64,000 nucleotides of DNA, taken from contig RAYY01000012.1 in NCBI GenBank assembly GCA_003611875.1, positions 1 to 64,000 of the forward strand, written 5' to 3'. Every line of letters starts with the position of its first letter. Position 1 is the first letter of the stretch. The notes below the pieces were generated by a model, which was given only the letters and a program-made list of their open reading frames with translations, did not search any database and was not told the DNA's origin. Both the position numbers and the translations under genes were made by a program. Below, piece by piece: positions 44,362-52,948 of this stretch. This DNA comes from a bacterium D16-56 (GTDB taxonomy: Bacteria; Bacillota; Clostridia; Lachnospirales; Lachnospiraceae).

Positions 44362-44406
44362 TTCTGCCAACGGAGTCTCCTAAGGACATCAGTTGGCAGA
44401 ATTTTC
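44362..44406 (+). terminator. Terminator/attenuator after the lipoprotein gene
   Basis: TTCTGCCAAC (44362-44371) pairs with GTTGGCAGAA (44392-44401), followed by TTTTCT. Placed between receptor and ATPase genes, it likely reduces read-through. Confidence 0.7.
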
Positions 44407-44556
44407 TGTTATGGTAAAAAGGTGTCTTTTGGCAGATGCTTGGATTTTGCTGGACAGCAGGGTATATTTTAGGGAAATCAGCGAAACTTATGTAATGAAG
44501 AATCGGGAACATGAAAACAGCACAAGGCACATGAAAAGCAGAAAGAGGTTGGTGAC

Positions 44557-46170
44557 TTGGAGAAAACGAATGAAACCTTTGTCCTCAAGATGGATAATAT
44601 TGCCAAGGAGTATTATGGCAATCGGGTGTTAAAGGGCGTAAAGCTTCACATCCGTCCCGGCGAGATCCATGCGCTGATGGGGGAAAACGGCGCAGGCAAG
44701 TCTACGCTGATGAATATTCTTTTTGGAATGCCTGTGATTCACAACACAGGCGGCTTTGAGGGAACGGTAGAGGTAAACGGGGAGCAGGTACAGATCGATA
44801 CGCCGCTTAAGGCGATGGAATTGGGAATCGGAATGGTACATCAGGAATTTATGCTGATTCCTGGATTTACAGTGACTGAGAATATTAAGGTTGGACGTGA
44901 AATCAGTACGCCGAACCTGGTGAGCCGTCTGTTCGGGCGTTCTATGGAAACCCTGGACTTTAAGGCTATGCGCCGTGATGCGAAAAAGGCTCTTAAGACG
45001 ATAGGATTGCAGATTGAGGAGTATATAAGAGTGGCCGGGCTTCCGGTAGGATATATGCAGTTTATTGAGATTGCCCGTGAGCTGGACAAGACAGGGATCC
45101 GGCTTTTGGTGCTGGATGAACCTACGGCTGTTTTGACTGAGTCAGAGGCAGAGCGGCTTTTAGAGGCCATGCGGGTGATTTCTTCTCAGGGAATCGCGAT
45201 TATTTTCATTACACACCGCCTGGATGAGGTGATGGCAGTGGCAGATTCCATGACGATTCTGCGTGACGGAGAATTTGTTGCAAGAAAAGAAATTAAGGAC
45301 ACAAATGTGGTAGAGATAGCAGAGCTTATGATTGGGCGGAAGGTGGAAAAGCTGGTGGATGACGGCGTTCCTGATACCCGTTCCATTGACGAGAGTCAGA
45401 TTGCCGTAAGCTTAAGAAATTATAAAGTGGATATGCCTGGCGAGACGGTCAGGGGAATTGATCTGGACATCCGCAAGGGAGAGATTCTGGGGATCGGCGG
45501 CTTGGCCGGACAGGGAAAGCTGGGGATTCCCAATGGAATCATTGGTCTTTACAAGGCCACGGGTGAAGTAAAGATTCATGGCGAGACGCTGAATCTGGAT
45601 AAGCTGGGCGATGCTCTGGACCATAAGGTGGCTTTTGTTTCGGAGGACCGGCGGGGCGTGGGGCTTTTGCTGGATGAGAGTATTGAGCAGAATATTATTT
45701 TTTCTGCCATGCAGACCAATGGAAAGTTTTTAAAAAGGATTGGCTGGATCAATCTGTATGATGGGGCTGCGGCCAAGAGCCATGCGGAGGAGATGGTGAA
45801 AACCTTAGACATCCGCTGCACCGGGATCCGTCAGCCGGCAGGCGCTCTTTCCGGCGGCAATCAGCAGAAGGTCTGTCTGGCCAGAGCGCTGACCTTGGAG
45901 CCGGATATTCTCTTTGTCTCAGAGCCTACCCGTGGTATTGACATTGGTGCAAAGAAGCTGGTGCTGGAGTATTTGGCAAAGCTGAACCGGGAGCTGGGCA
46001 TGACGGTGGTGATTGTTTCCTCTGAGCTGATGGAGCTGCGTTCCGTGTCAGACCGGATTGCGATTATTTCTGACGGAAAGCTGGCATGTATTTTAAAGCC
46101 GGATGATTCGGATGCCAACTTTGGTCTTGCCATGTCCGGCGCATGGAAAGGAGGGGAGAAGGATGCGTAA
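44557..46170 (+). CDS. Sugar-type ABC importer ATPase (two nucleotide-binding domains)
   Basis: A 537-residue tandem ATPase of the RbsA/MglA type. First domain: Walker A GENGAGKSTLMN, Q loop MVHQEFMLIPGFT, Walker B LLVLDEPTAV. Second: GIGGLAGQGKLGIPNGIIG (degenerate Walker A), SEDRRGVGLLLDES, signature LSGGNQQKVCLARAL and Walker B. This group pairs with receptors for sugars, nucleosides or lipophilic ligands. It starts with TTG (44557) after AAAGAGG. Overlaps the permease by eight bases. Confidence 0.93.
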   Translation: MEKTNETFVLKMDNIAKEYYGNRVLKGVKLHIRPGEIHALMGENGAGKSTLMNILFGMPVIHNTGGFEGTVEVNGEQVQIDTPLKAMELGIGMVHQEFMLIPGFTVTENIKVGREISTPNLVSRLFGRSMETLDFKAMRRDAKKALKTIGLQIEEYIRVAGLPVGYMQFIEIARELDKTGIRLLVLDEPTAVLTESEAERLLEAMRVISSQGIAIIFITHRLDEVMAVADSMTILRDGEFVARKEIKDTNVVEIAELMIGRKVEKLVDDGVPDTRSIDESQIAVSLRNYKVDMPGETVRGIDLDIRKGEILGIGGLAGQGKLGIPNGIIGLYKATGEVKIHGETLNLDKLGDALDHKVAFVSEDRRGVGLLLDESIEQNIIFSAMQTNGKFLKRIGWINLYDGAAAKSHAEEMVKTLDIRCTGIRQPAGALSGGNQQKVCLARALTLEPDILFVSEPTRGIDIGAKKLVLEYLAKLNRELGMTVVIVSSELMELRSVSDRIAIISDGKLACILKPDDSDANFGLAMSGAWKGGEKDA

Positions 46171-47254
46171 CCCATTTAAGCCTTTGGTGGAGAAGTTCGG
46201 GCTGCCTCGAGTGATTATTGTTTCATTCTTTCTGTTCCTGGTAGTGGCGGCAGGCGGCTTTCATATGAATTTGATGCAGCTTTTAAGTGACTGTCTCAGA
46301 CGGTGGGGTATGTTTGGGATTCTGGCCCTGGCCATGGTGCCGGCGGTGCAGTGCGGCATTGGATTGAATTTTGGTATTTCCATGGGAATCGTGGGGGGCC
46401 TGCTGGGAGGATTGATCGTGATTCAGCTCCAGCTTGCCCAGAATCCAAAGCTGGTGGCGATTCATCCCATGTTTGCCATGTGGGTGGCAGTTCTGACGGC
46501 AATTCTGATCGGAGTGGTTCTTGCTACTGGAATTGGATATCTCTATGGCCTGCTTTTAAACCGGGTTAAAGGGTCGGAGATGACGGTTACCACCTATGTG
46601 GGATTTTCTATCATTGCTTTTATGAACATGTTGTGGATGCTGATGCCTTTTACAGACGGAGAGCTGATCTGGCCGAATGCAGGAAAGGGGCTGAGAAACA
46701 CTATTTCCCTGGCATCCTCCTTCAGCAATGTTATGAACAATACCCTGGCCTTTAAAATCGGGAATCTGACTGTTCCCACAGGGCTTCTTCTTTTCTTTTT
46801 CCTGATGTGCTTTCTGGTATGGCTGTTTATGCGTTCCAAGACCGGAATTGCCATGAGTGCAGCCGGGGCTAATCCCATGTTTGCCAAGGCAGCCGGGATC
46901 AATGTGAACAAGATGCGTCTGATCGGAACCACCCTGTCCACGGTTTTGGCGGCAGTGGGAATTTTGGTGTATGCACAGGGCTTTGGTTTTATGCAGCTGT
47001 ATAATGGGCCTATGATGATGGGCTTTACGTCGGTAGCAGCGGTGCTCATCGGCGGAGCCAGCCCCAAGAGAGCCAGGATTCCTCATGTGCTGATCGGCAC
47101 CTTTTTGTTCCAGGGGATTTTGGCTCTGGGACTTCCGGTGGCAAATCAGTTTATTCCGGAGAGCAACCTGTCGGAGGTGGCGCGTCTGATTATTTCCAAC
47201 GGAATTATCATTTACGCACTCAGCCAGGTGAAAGGAGGCAGCGGACGTGAATAA
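46163..47254 (+). CDS. ABC importer permease, first of pair
   Basis: A 363-residue permease with about nine or ten membrane helices, of the BPD_transp_2 (RbsC-like) family: GIGLNFGISMGIVGGLLGG, FLVWLFMRSKTGIAMSAAGANPMFAKAAGINVNKMRL and GFTSVAAVLIGGASPKRA are conserved. AAAGGAGGGGAG sets ATG 46163. Overlaps the next permease by eight bases. Confidence 0.92.
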   Translation: MRNPFKPLVEKFGLPRVIIVSFFLFLVVAAGGFHMNLMQLLSDCLRRWGMFGILALAMVPAVQCGIGLNFGISMGIVGGLLGGLIVIQLQLAQNPKLVAIHPMFAMWVAVLTAILIGVVLATGIGYLYGLLLNRVKGSEMTVTTYVGFSIIAFMNMLWMLMPFTDGELIWPNAGKGLRNTISLASSFSNVMNNTLAFKIGNLTVPTGLLLFFFLMCFLVWLFMRSKTGIAMSAAGANPMFAKAAGINVNKMRLIGTTLSTVLAAVGILVYAQGFGFMQLYNGPMMMGFTSVAAVLIGGASPKRARIPHVLIGTFLFQGILALGLPVANQFIPESNLSEVARLIISNGIIIYALSQVKGGSGRE

Positions 47255-48746
47255 AAAGGCAGCAGATTTTGTGGTTCATAATATGGTGGTAATCCTGTTT
47301 GTAATCTTATGTGTTTTGGCAACGTTTTTTTCCAAGCAGCCGCTGACCTTTGTGGTATCGGAGCTGTTTACCAGGATTGCCCGCAATTCCTTTATTGTAT
47401 TGTCTTTGATCATTCCGGTTATTGCCGGAATGGGTCTGAACTTTGGCATTGTTATCGGCGCTATGGCAGCCCAGCTTGCCATCTTTCTGACTACCTATTG
47501 GGGCTTTACCGGGATATCGGGATTTTTGTTTACAGCGGCTTTGGCTACTCCTTTTGCAGTATTTTTCGGCTTTTTGGTGGGAAAGCTGTTTAACTATATG
47601 AAGGGCAATGAGATGATTGGCGGCCTGGTACTGGGGTATTTTGCCGATGGTATCTATCAGCTTGTATTCCTGTTTATCTTTGGCGGTGTGATTAAGATGA
47701 ACAATCCTACTTTGATGATCCCAACAGGAATCGGGGTGAAGAATACCATTGACCTGAAAGACACGGTAAAGTATGCTCTGGATACGGTGCCTATGCTGAC
47801 CATTGTGGAGATCGGCTTTTATCTGACGCTGATCGGGCTTGCAGGATCGGCTGCCTTTAAGCTGGCGAAAAAGCAGGCAGTGGACTGGAAGCTGACAGCC
47901 GCAAAAGCAGTGGCAGCCGTGATCATTTATGCGTTGACCTTTATCGGGCCGGTGGAGCAGTTTCTGGCAGCGGATCGTCTGCTGCTTCTGTCCGCAGTGG
48001 AGCTGTGGTGCCTGAGCGTCGTGCTGTGGCAATTATATGGCTTTGTGAAATGGAAGCTGCAGACTCGAAACGGCGGCGAGGAGGCTGGGCCCAATTCCTT
48101 TAAGCCCATCAAGGCGATTGTCAATGTGGTGCTTGCTGCTTTGATCTATGGGCTGACCTATGTGCCGTTTATCTATAATGTGCTGATTGTGGTGCGGCTT
48201 CCGGTGCTGACCTATCTTTGTATTGGCGCTCTCTGCTGCTTTAACAATATTCTTATGAAGACTCGTCTGGGACAGGATATGAGGACTGTGGGACAGAGTC
48301 GTACTGTGGCCAATGCAGCAGGAATCAATGTGGATAAGACTCGTATTATTGCCATGATCTTTTCCACAGTACTGGCAAGCTGGGGGCAGCTGATCTTTCT
48401 GCAGAATGTGGGAACGATCTCTACTTATGGGGCCCATACCCAGGTGGGACAGTTTGCGATCGCGGCCCTTTTGGTAGGCGGCGCTTCTGTGCAGAAGGCT
48501 ACGAACAAGCAGGCTCTTTTGGGAATTGTATTGTTCCATACCCTGTTTATTGTATCGCCTTTGGCTGGTAAGGAGCTGTTTGGAGATCCGGTGATCGGTG
48601 AGTATTTCCGTGTGTTTGTATCTTATGGTGTCATTGCCCTGGCTTTGGCCATGCATGCATGGAAGAAGCCGGAGCAGGGGAAGGCGGAAGTGAAGGGAAC
48701 GGATGATTCCGGGAAATCCGGGGAGAAACAGAAGAAGGCGGCATAA
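47247..48746 (+). CDS. ABC importer permease, second of pair
   Basis: A 499-residue permease of the same family, longer than the first because of an insert in the middle with additional helices (about 180-270). Same pattern of GLNFGIVIGAMAAQ, TRLGQDMRTVGQSRTVANAAGINVDKTR and ALLVGGASVQKAT. C-terminal Lys-rich tail. Two non-identical permeases plus a double-domain ATPase give a complete importer. Confidence 0.92.
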   Translation: MNKKAADFVVHNMVVILFVILCVLATFFSKQPLTFVVSELFTRIARNSFIVLSLIIPVIAGMGLNFGIVIGAMAAQLAIFLTTYWGFTGISGFLFTAALATPFAVFFGFLVGKLFNYMKGNEMIGGLVLGYFADGIYQLVFLFIFGGVIKMNNPTLMIPTGIGVKNTIDLKDTVKYALDTVPMLTIVEIGFYLTLIGLAGSAAFKLAKKQAVDWKLTAAKAVAAVIIYALTFIGPVEQFLAADRLLLLSAVELWCLSVVLWQLYGFVKWKLQTRNGGEEAGPNSFKPIKAIVNVVLAALIYGLTYVPFIYNVLIVVRLPVLTYLCIGALCCFNNILMKTRLGQDMRTVGQSRTVANAAGINVDKTRIIAMIFSTVLASWGQLIFLQNVGTISTYGAHTQVGQFAIAALLVGGASVQKATNKQALLGIVLFHTLFIVSPLAGKELFGDPVIGEYFRVFVSYGVIALALAMHAWKKPEQGKAEVKGTDDSGKSGEKQKKAA

Positions 48747-48764
48747 AGCTTTCGAAAGATTCGA

Positions 48765-48802
48765 AAAAAAGAGACGGCAGTCCAAGGGTCCGTCTCTTTT
48801 TT
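48765..48802. terminator. Bidirectional terminator
   Basis: AAAAAAGAGACGG (48765-48777) pairs with CCGTCTCTTTTTT (48790-48802). The A and T tracts serve the permease gene on + and the minus-strand gene from the other side. Confidence 0.88.
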
Positions 48803-48826
48803 GATGGTTAGGAGCTGTTATCGGTT

Positions 48827-48844
48827 ATTTCCGGACAGTTCCTT
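48827..48844 (+). repeat. End fragment of the GGACAG element
   Basis: ATTTCCGGACAGTTCCTT, one mismatch from the right terminal repeat at 16893-16911. The matching TTAGGAGCTGT (48808-48818) upstream makes a short palindrome. Confidence 0.5.
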
Positions 48845-48851
48845 AGAACGA

Positions 48852-51752
48852 TCATTCTGTTTCATGGGAAAGCCTGTTTTCAAACTCGGTTTCAGGCACA
48901 GGTTTGGAGTAGCGGTAGCCTTGCGCTACCCGGGCGCCAATTTCCCGCATTAGCTCTACATCAGCGTCCGTCTCCACTCCTTCACATACAATCTGGGCGC
49001 CTAAGTTGCTGGCCAGATCAACGATGCTTTTCATAATTTTCACCTGGCGGTCCCTGTCCTCCTGGTTCAGCAGGAAGGAGCGGTCCAGCTTGATGACAGA
49101 GGCGGGGATTTTTTCGATGACACCCAGGGAGGAATATCCTGACCCAAAGTCATCAATAGAAAGCCGGATTCCTCTTGTGTGCAGATCTTCCAGGGTTTGT
49201 GCTGCTGTCTTTGCCTCCATTTCTTCCATGACCATGGTTTCCGTAATCTCAACTTCAACCAGGTTTTTGGGAATTTGGTACTCCTTCAGGACATTTTCAA
49301 AGCACTGAGCAAAATCAGGTTTTATAAAATGCAGTCGGGAAAAATTGCAGGAAACCGTCACAACAGGCGCTCCCTCATCCAGTCTGCGGCGAAGCATTTT
49401 ACAGACACATTTAAGGATAAAAAAGTCAATTTCGATAATTCTTCCGGTCTGCTCATAGTAGGGGACAAAAAAGCCTGGGGATATGACTTTACCGGGAGCT
49501 GCGGGATCAATGTACCGAACAAGCGCTTCGGCACCGACGATTTTTTCTGTCAGAACATCGATCTTAGCCTGGTAGTACGCCGCAAAATTTTTCTCAATAT
49601 CTACAGAATCTAATATCCTTTCTTTTTCATGGCGTTCTCTTATGGTATTTTCAAGAGAAGCGTCGTAAACCATAATATGGTCTCTGCTGCGGTCTTTGGC
49701 ATATTCAATAGCCTGGTTGGCACAGACAACAGCCTCATGCAGGTCATGATTGTCAAAGGGTATAAAATAAACCCCGATCTGAAGGTCTAAATGGTTTCCC
49801 ATGTCCTGAAAAACCTGTTCCTGGATAGAATGTTCGATTTCCTTTATGCGATCTATAATATTTCCATCCTCCGGCGATAAAAGAAGCGCAAAATGGTCTC
49901 CGTCTGCCCTGGCGCAAATTTCGGTTTCTCCATTGACCTTGCGGCATAATACTTCCGCAATGGAACGAAGAAGCTTCTGGCCGTTACTCCACCCATAGAC
50001 CACCTTGTAGTTCTGAAACTGGGCTATATTGAGGTAGGCAACAGCATACTGAAGCTTTGAGCGTTCTGAAGGAAGCAGCTTTTCTCCTTGGTAAATAAGA
50101 TAGTTTAAATTATCAATGTTGATCTCTACATCCTTATACATCAGCTTTTGTATTTTTATCGCATCGCGAACCATATGTACAGCTACAAGAATAATGATGA
50201 TAATCAGCAGGAACAAAGCGGCAATAATAGCAGTACTGTGGTTTTGGATAAATTGTCCCATGCTGGCCAGGGAGTGGACATTGCGCTCTAACATGTAATC
50301 ATTTATTGCCCTTGCATCCACGGAGAGCAGTGTTTTGTTCAGGATGCCTGCAAGCAGATAGTCATCGCTTCGTATTGCCATGGACAGTCCGCGCTGCCCG
50401 CTGAGCACACTTTTGATCTCCAAATCGTAATACCGCAGTTGGGCACTGAGCAGATATTCTGCCAGGTAGCCGTCGCACAGCGCAGCGTCAGCCTTTTTAT
50501 CTTTTACCATATCCAGGCTTTCCTGCTGGTTGCTGCAGGTGAGAAGAACAGTAGTCTGCGGATCGATCACATTGTCAGCTTCCGGTGCCAGATCCGCCAC
50601 AATGGCCAGCTTTCCGATGGAATTTAAATCCCTGCTGTCTTTCATAATAAGCACCATCGGAACCTGGGCATAGTCTTTCATTTTTGCAAGCTGGTACGGA
50701 TCCAGCTCTTTCTCTGTGTGAGGACAGTTGGACAGAATATCAATGGTACCGTCCTTTAATGCCTCATGAGCCTCCCGAGAGGTCTGAAACTCCTGCCAGG
50801 AAAGGGTCAGGCCGGATACTGCAGCGGCTCCTTCCAGCAGATCTCTGGTAAGTCCCCTGCATTCGCCGTTTTCAGTGTAGAGAAAGGGGTAATACTTGTC
50901 AAAATATCCAACTTTGATCTGGCCGGTTTCGGAAATATATTTTTTTTCATCGGTGGTAAACACAATGGTTTTGTCCAGACGGCTCTGGTAAAATTCATTC
51001 ATGAGCCGGGTTTCCAGCCCTGGATTGTTCATCTTTAAGTCAGCAATGGCCTGGTTCAGCTCCCGCATAACGTCATCATTACCTGGATAGGTAAGATAAT
51101 AAAAGGGTCTGGGGGCAAAACGACCTATAAGACGCTGGCCGTCCTTGATCTCCATAAAAGTATGAACCATGGCATCGATCTCGCCTTTGTTTAAAGCTGC
51201 CTGAAGCTTTTCTGTGGAGTCATAGGTTTTGATTTTCGGAGAACGGATTCCGTTGTCAGACAAATACGTGATAAATTCGTTTTTGCGCACGTATGTTTTG
51301 ACCATTCCAAAGGTAATTCCTTTCATGGCCTGGAAATCCTCATAGGCAATCGTGCTGGAAGGATCCGTAGCAATGATGCCAAAAGTGTAGCCGCTGGAAA
51401 GGTCGGCATACTGGTAGATGGCTGCCCGCTCTGGAGAATATTGGGCGCTGCCGACCAGATCGGCCTTTTTATCTGACACAAGCTGAAGGGCCTCATCCCA
51501 GCTCTGGCATTCCAGGTATTCGATTTCCCAGTTGGCATACTGGCATAGCTCATCCAGGTACTCCACATCCATCCCGGTATATTTACCGTCGGCTCCCTTT
51601 TCATTGTATCCGCTCATCGGGAAGAAAGCAACTTTGACGGTTCGTTTGCCTTTGGCGTAAGCGGTGACAGGACCAATCCCCTCCAGTAAGCTTAGTGCCA
51701 GCACAAAAATCAAAAGAAGGGCTGGCCATTTCTCAAGTCTTTTGTTTTTCAT
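48852..51752 (-). CDS. c-di-GMP phosphodiesterase with two solute-binding domains (GGDEF-EAL)
   Basis: A 966-residue membrane protein. After an N-terminal signal or anchor (about 8-33), two bacterial extracellular solute-binding domains occur in series (about 35-265 and 275-505), each of the type that binds amino acids. A membrane helix follows (about 525-550). The GGDEF domain has DGDHF in place of GGDEF and is probably inactive. The EAL domain is complete: EALVR, the Asn in SCNFS, VEITET, IDDFGSGYSS, IKLDRSF and EGVET. So it should break down c-di-GMP in response to an outside ligand. Start 51752 from the family start MKNKR with a membrane helix; an upstream ATG at 51842 lies 30 residues earlier and lacks a signal. 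Confidence 0.9.
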   Translation of the reverse strand: MKNKRLEKWPALLLIFVLALSLLEGIGPVTAYAKGKRTVKVAFFPMSGYNEKGADGKYTGMDVEYLDELCQYANWEIEYLECQSWDEALQLVSDKKADLVGSAQYSPERAAIYQYADLSSGYTFGIIATDPSSTIAYEDFQAMKGITFGMVKTYVRKNEFITYLSDNGIRSPKIKTYDSTEKLQAALNKGEIDAMVHTFMEIKDGQRLIGRFAPRPFYYLTYPGNDDVMRELNQAIADLKMNNPGLETRLMNEFYQSRLDKTIVFTTDEKKYISETGQIKVGYFDKYYPFLYTENGECRGLTRDLLEGAAAVSGLTLSWQEFQTSREAHEALKDGTIDILSNCPHTEKELDPYQLAKMKDYAQVPMVLIMKDSRDLNSIGKLAIVADLAPEADNVIDPQTTVLLTCSNQQESLDMVKDKKADAALCDGYLAEYLLSAQLRYYDLEIKSVLSGQRGLSMAIRSDDYLLAGILNKTLLSVDARAINDYMLERNVHSLASMGQFIQNHSTAIIAALFLLIIIIILVAVHMVRDAIKIQKLMYKDVEINIDNLNYLIYQGEKLLPSERSKLQYAVAYLNIAQFQNYKVVYGWSNGQKLLRSIAEVLCRKVNGETEICARADGDHFALLLSPEDGNIIDRIKEIEHSIQEQVFQDMGNHLDLQIGVYFIPFDNHDLHEAVVCANQAIEYAKDRSRDHIMVYDASLENTIRERHEKERILDSVDIEKNFAAYYQAKIDVLTEKIVGAEALVRYIDPAAPGKVISPGFFVPYYEQTGRIIEIDFFILKCVCKMLRRRLDEGAPVVTVSCNFSRLHFIKPDFAQCFENVLKEYQIPKNLVEVEITETMVMEEMEAKTAAQTLEDLHTRGIRLSIDDFGSGYSSLGVIEKIPASVIKLDRSFLLNQEDRDRQVKIMKSIVDLASNLGAQIVCEGVETDADVELMREIGARVAQGYRYSKPVPETEFENRLSHETE

Positions 51753-51924
51753 ACCTTCATACACCCTTTCACATACAGTCCCTGCCTGTATCGATGATAT
51801 TGCCAGATTGATGTACCCGCGAGCCAAAGGATCTGCCCACATATTCTCATGATTTCAGGATGGTTCTCAATCACTTGGCAGATAAGCATGCTCTTGCGTA
51901 TAAAACAGGCTGGCTTATTTTTCT

Positions 51925-51953
51925 ATTGTATCAAATTACTGGCTTAATGGCTA
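51925..51953 (-). promoter_or_regulatory. Promoter of the phosphodiesterase gene
   Basis: Reverse strand: TAGCCA (51953-51948), 17-base spacer, TACAAT (51930-51925) with an extended TGA before it. Confidence 0.5.
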
Positions 51954-52024
51954 GATTTTTTTGGAAAATTGTTAAAATCTGCCAGTATGAACCATGCCTT
52001 AGGCAAGGGAATGATAAGAAATCC

Positions 52025-52053
52025 TTGCATAACTTGGGAAAAAAGGGTAAAAT
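52025..52053 (+). promoter_or_regulatory. Promoter of the HIT gene
   Basis: TTGCAT (52025-52030), 17-base spacer, TAAAAT (52048-52053). Confidence 0.65.
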
Positions 52054-52110
52054 AGAGGAACATAAACGGCAGTACCAGTAAACAAAAAAGAAAGAGAGGG
52101 TATATCAAAG

Positions 52111-52530
52111 GTGAAAGATGCGAATTGTGCATATTGTATGCAGGGTGAGCTGGTAGCAAGGTTTGCATATCCGGTTTGTAAGATGGATACGGGGTTTTTG
52201 TATGTATTTAAGGAGCAGAGCCATCCGGGACGACTGATTCTTGCTCATGAAAAGCATATCAGTGAGATGATTGAGCTGACGGACCAGGAGAGGAATGCAT
52301 TTTTTGCCGATGTGGCAAAGGCGGCTCGGGCGATCCATAAGGTGTTTAAGCCCAACAAGGTTAATTATGGGGCATATGGAGATACAGGCTGTCACCTGCA
52401 TATGCATCTGGTGCCCAAGTATGAGGGCGGCGCAGAGTGGGGCGGTGTATTTGAGATGAATCCCGGTAAAGTGCTTTTGACAGACAAGGAATATGAGGAG
52501 ATCGCAGAGAAAATCCGGCAGGCGCTGTAG
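52111..52530 (+). CDS. HIT family protein
   Basis: A 139-residue histidine-triad nucleotide hydrolase/transferase. The catalytic HxHxH reads HLHMH (His95, 97, 99) in GCHLHMHLVPKY. CxxC at residues 6-9 (CAYC) probably binds zinc together with a histidine. Starts with GTG behind GAGAGGG. The substrate is unknown; such proteins split AMP-linked or lysyl-adenylate compounds. Confidence 0.93.
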   Translation: MKDANCAYCMQGELVARFAYPVCKMDTGFLYVFKEQSHPGRLILAHEKHISEMIELTDQERNAFFADVAKAARAIHKVFKPNKVNYGAYGDTGCHLHMHLVPKYEGGAEWGGVFEMNPGKVLLTDKEYEEIAEKIRQAL

Positions 52531-52648
52531 TACAAGGCAGCATCAAAAAATAGGGATGAAGATCCGGATATCCGCCAAAATCCGATGAAGGGCACAATGG
52601 GGGCCAAGGATTCGGCAGAGGCTCTGCAATAGGAAGGAGATCGTGGCA

Positions 52649-52948
52649 ATGGGAGAGGAAAAGGCAGGAGAGGATCTGAAGCGGCATGGCAGGGATGAGG
52701 GATATCGGATTGCTGTGGTGGGAATCATTATAGAAAGCCTGGATCTGGCCGGAGCCGTCAATGAGATCCTGCATCAGTACAGCGATTATATTATCGGGCG
52801 TATGGGGCTTCCCTATCGGGAAAAGCAGGTGAACATTATCAGTGTTGTGCTGGACGCACCGTCAGATGTGATCAGCGCTGTATCCGGAAAGCTGGGGCGC
52901 CTGCCGGGAGTCAGCTCTAAAGCGCTGTACTCACGGCAGAAAGGGTAA
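52649..52948 (+). CDS. TM1266 family iron-only hydrogenase system regulator
   Basis: A 99-residue protein with an ACT/NikR-like fold. The pattern YRIAVVGIIIESLDLAGAVNEILHQYSDYIIGRMGLPYREKQVNIISVVLDAPSDVISAVSGKLGRLPGV matches the TM1266 family, usually located by FeFe-hydrogenase maturation genes (hydE, hydF, hydG). None of those is present here. AGGAAGGAG (52631-52639) supports ATG 52649. Its 3' end overlaps the end of feoB on the other strand by 18 bases. Confidence 0.9.
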   Translation: MGEEKAGEDLKRHGRDEGYRIAVVGIIIESLDLAGAVNEILHQYSDYIIGRMGLPYREKQVNIISVVLDAPSDVISAVSGKLGRLPGVSSKALYSRQKG

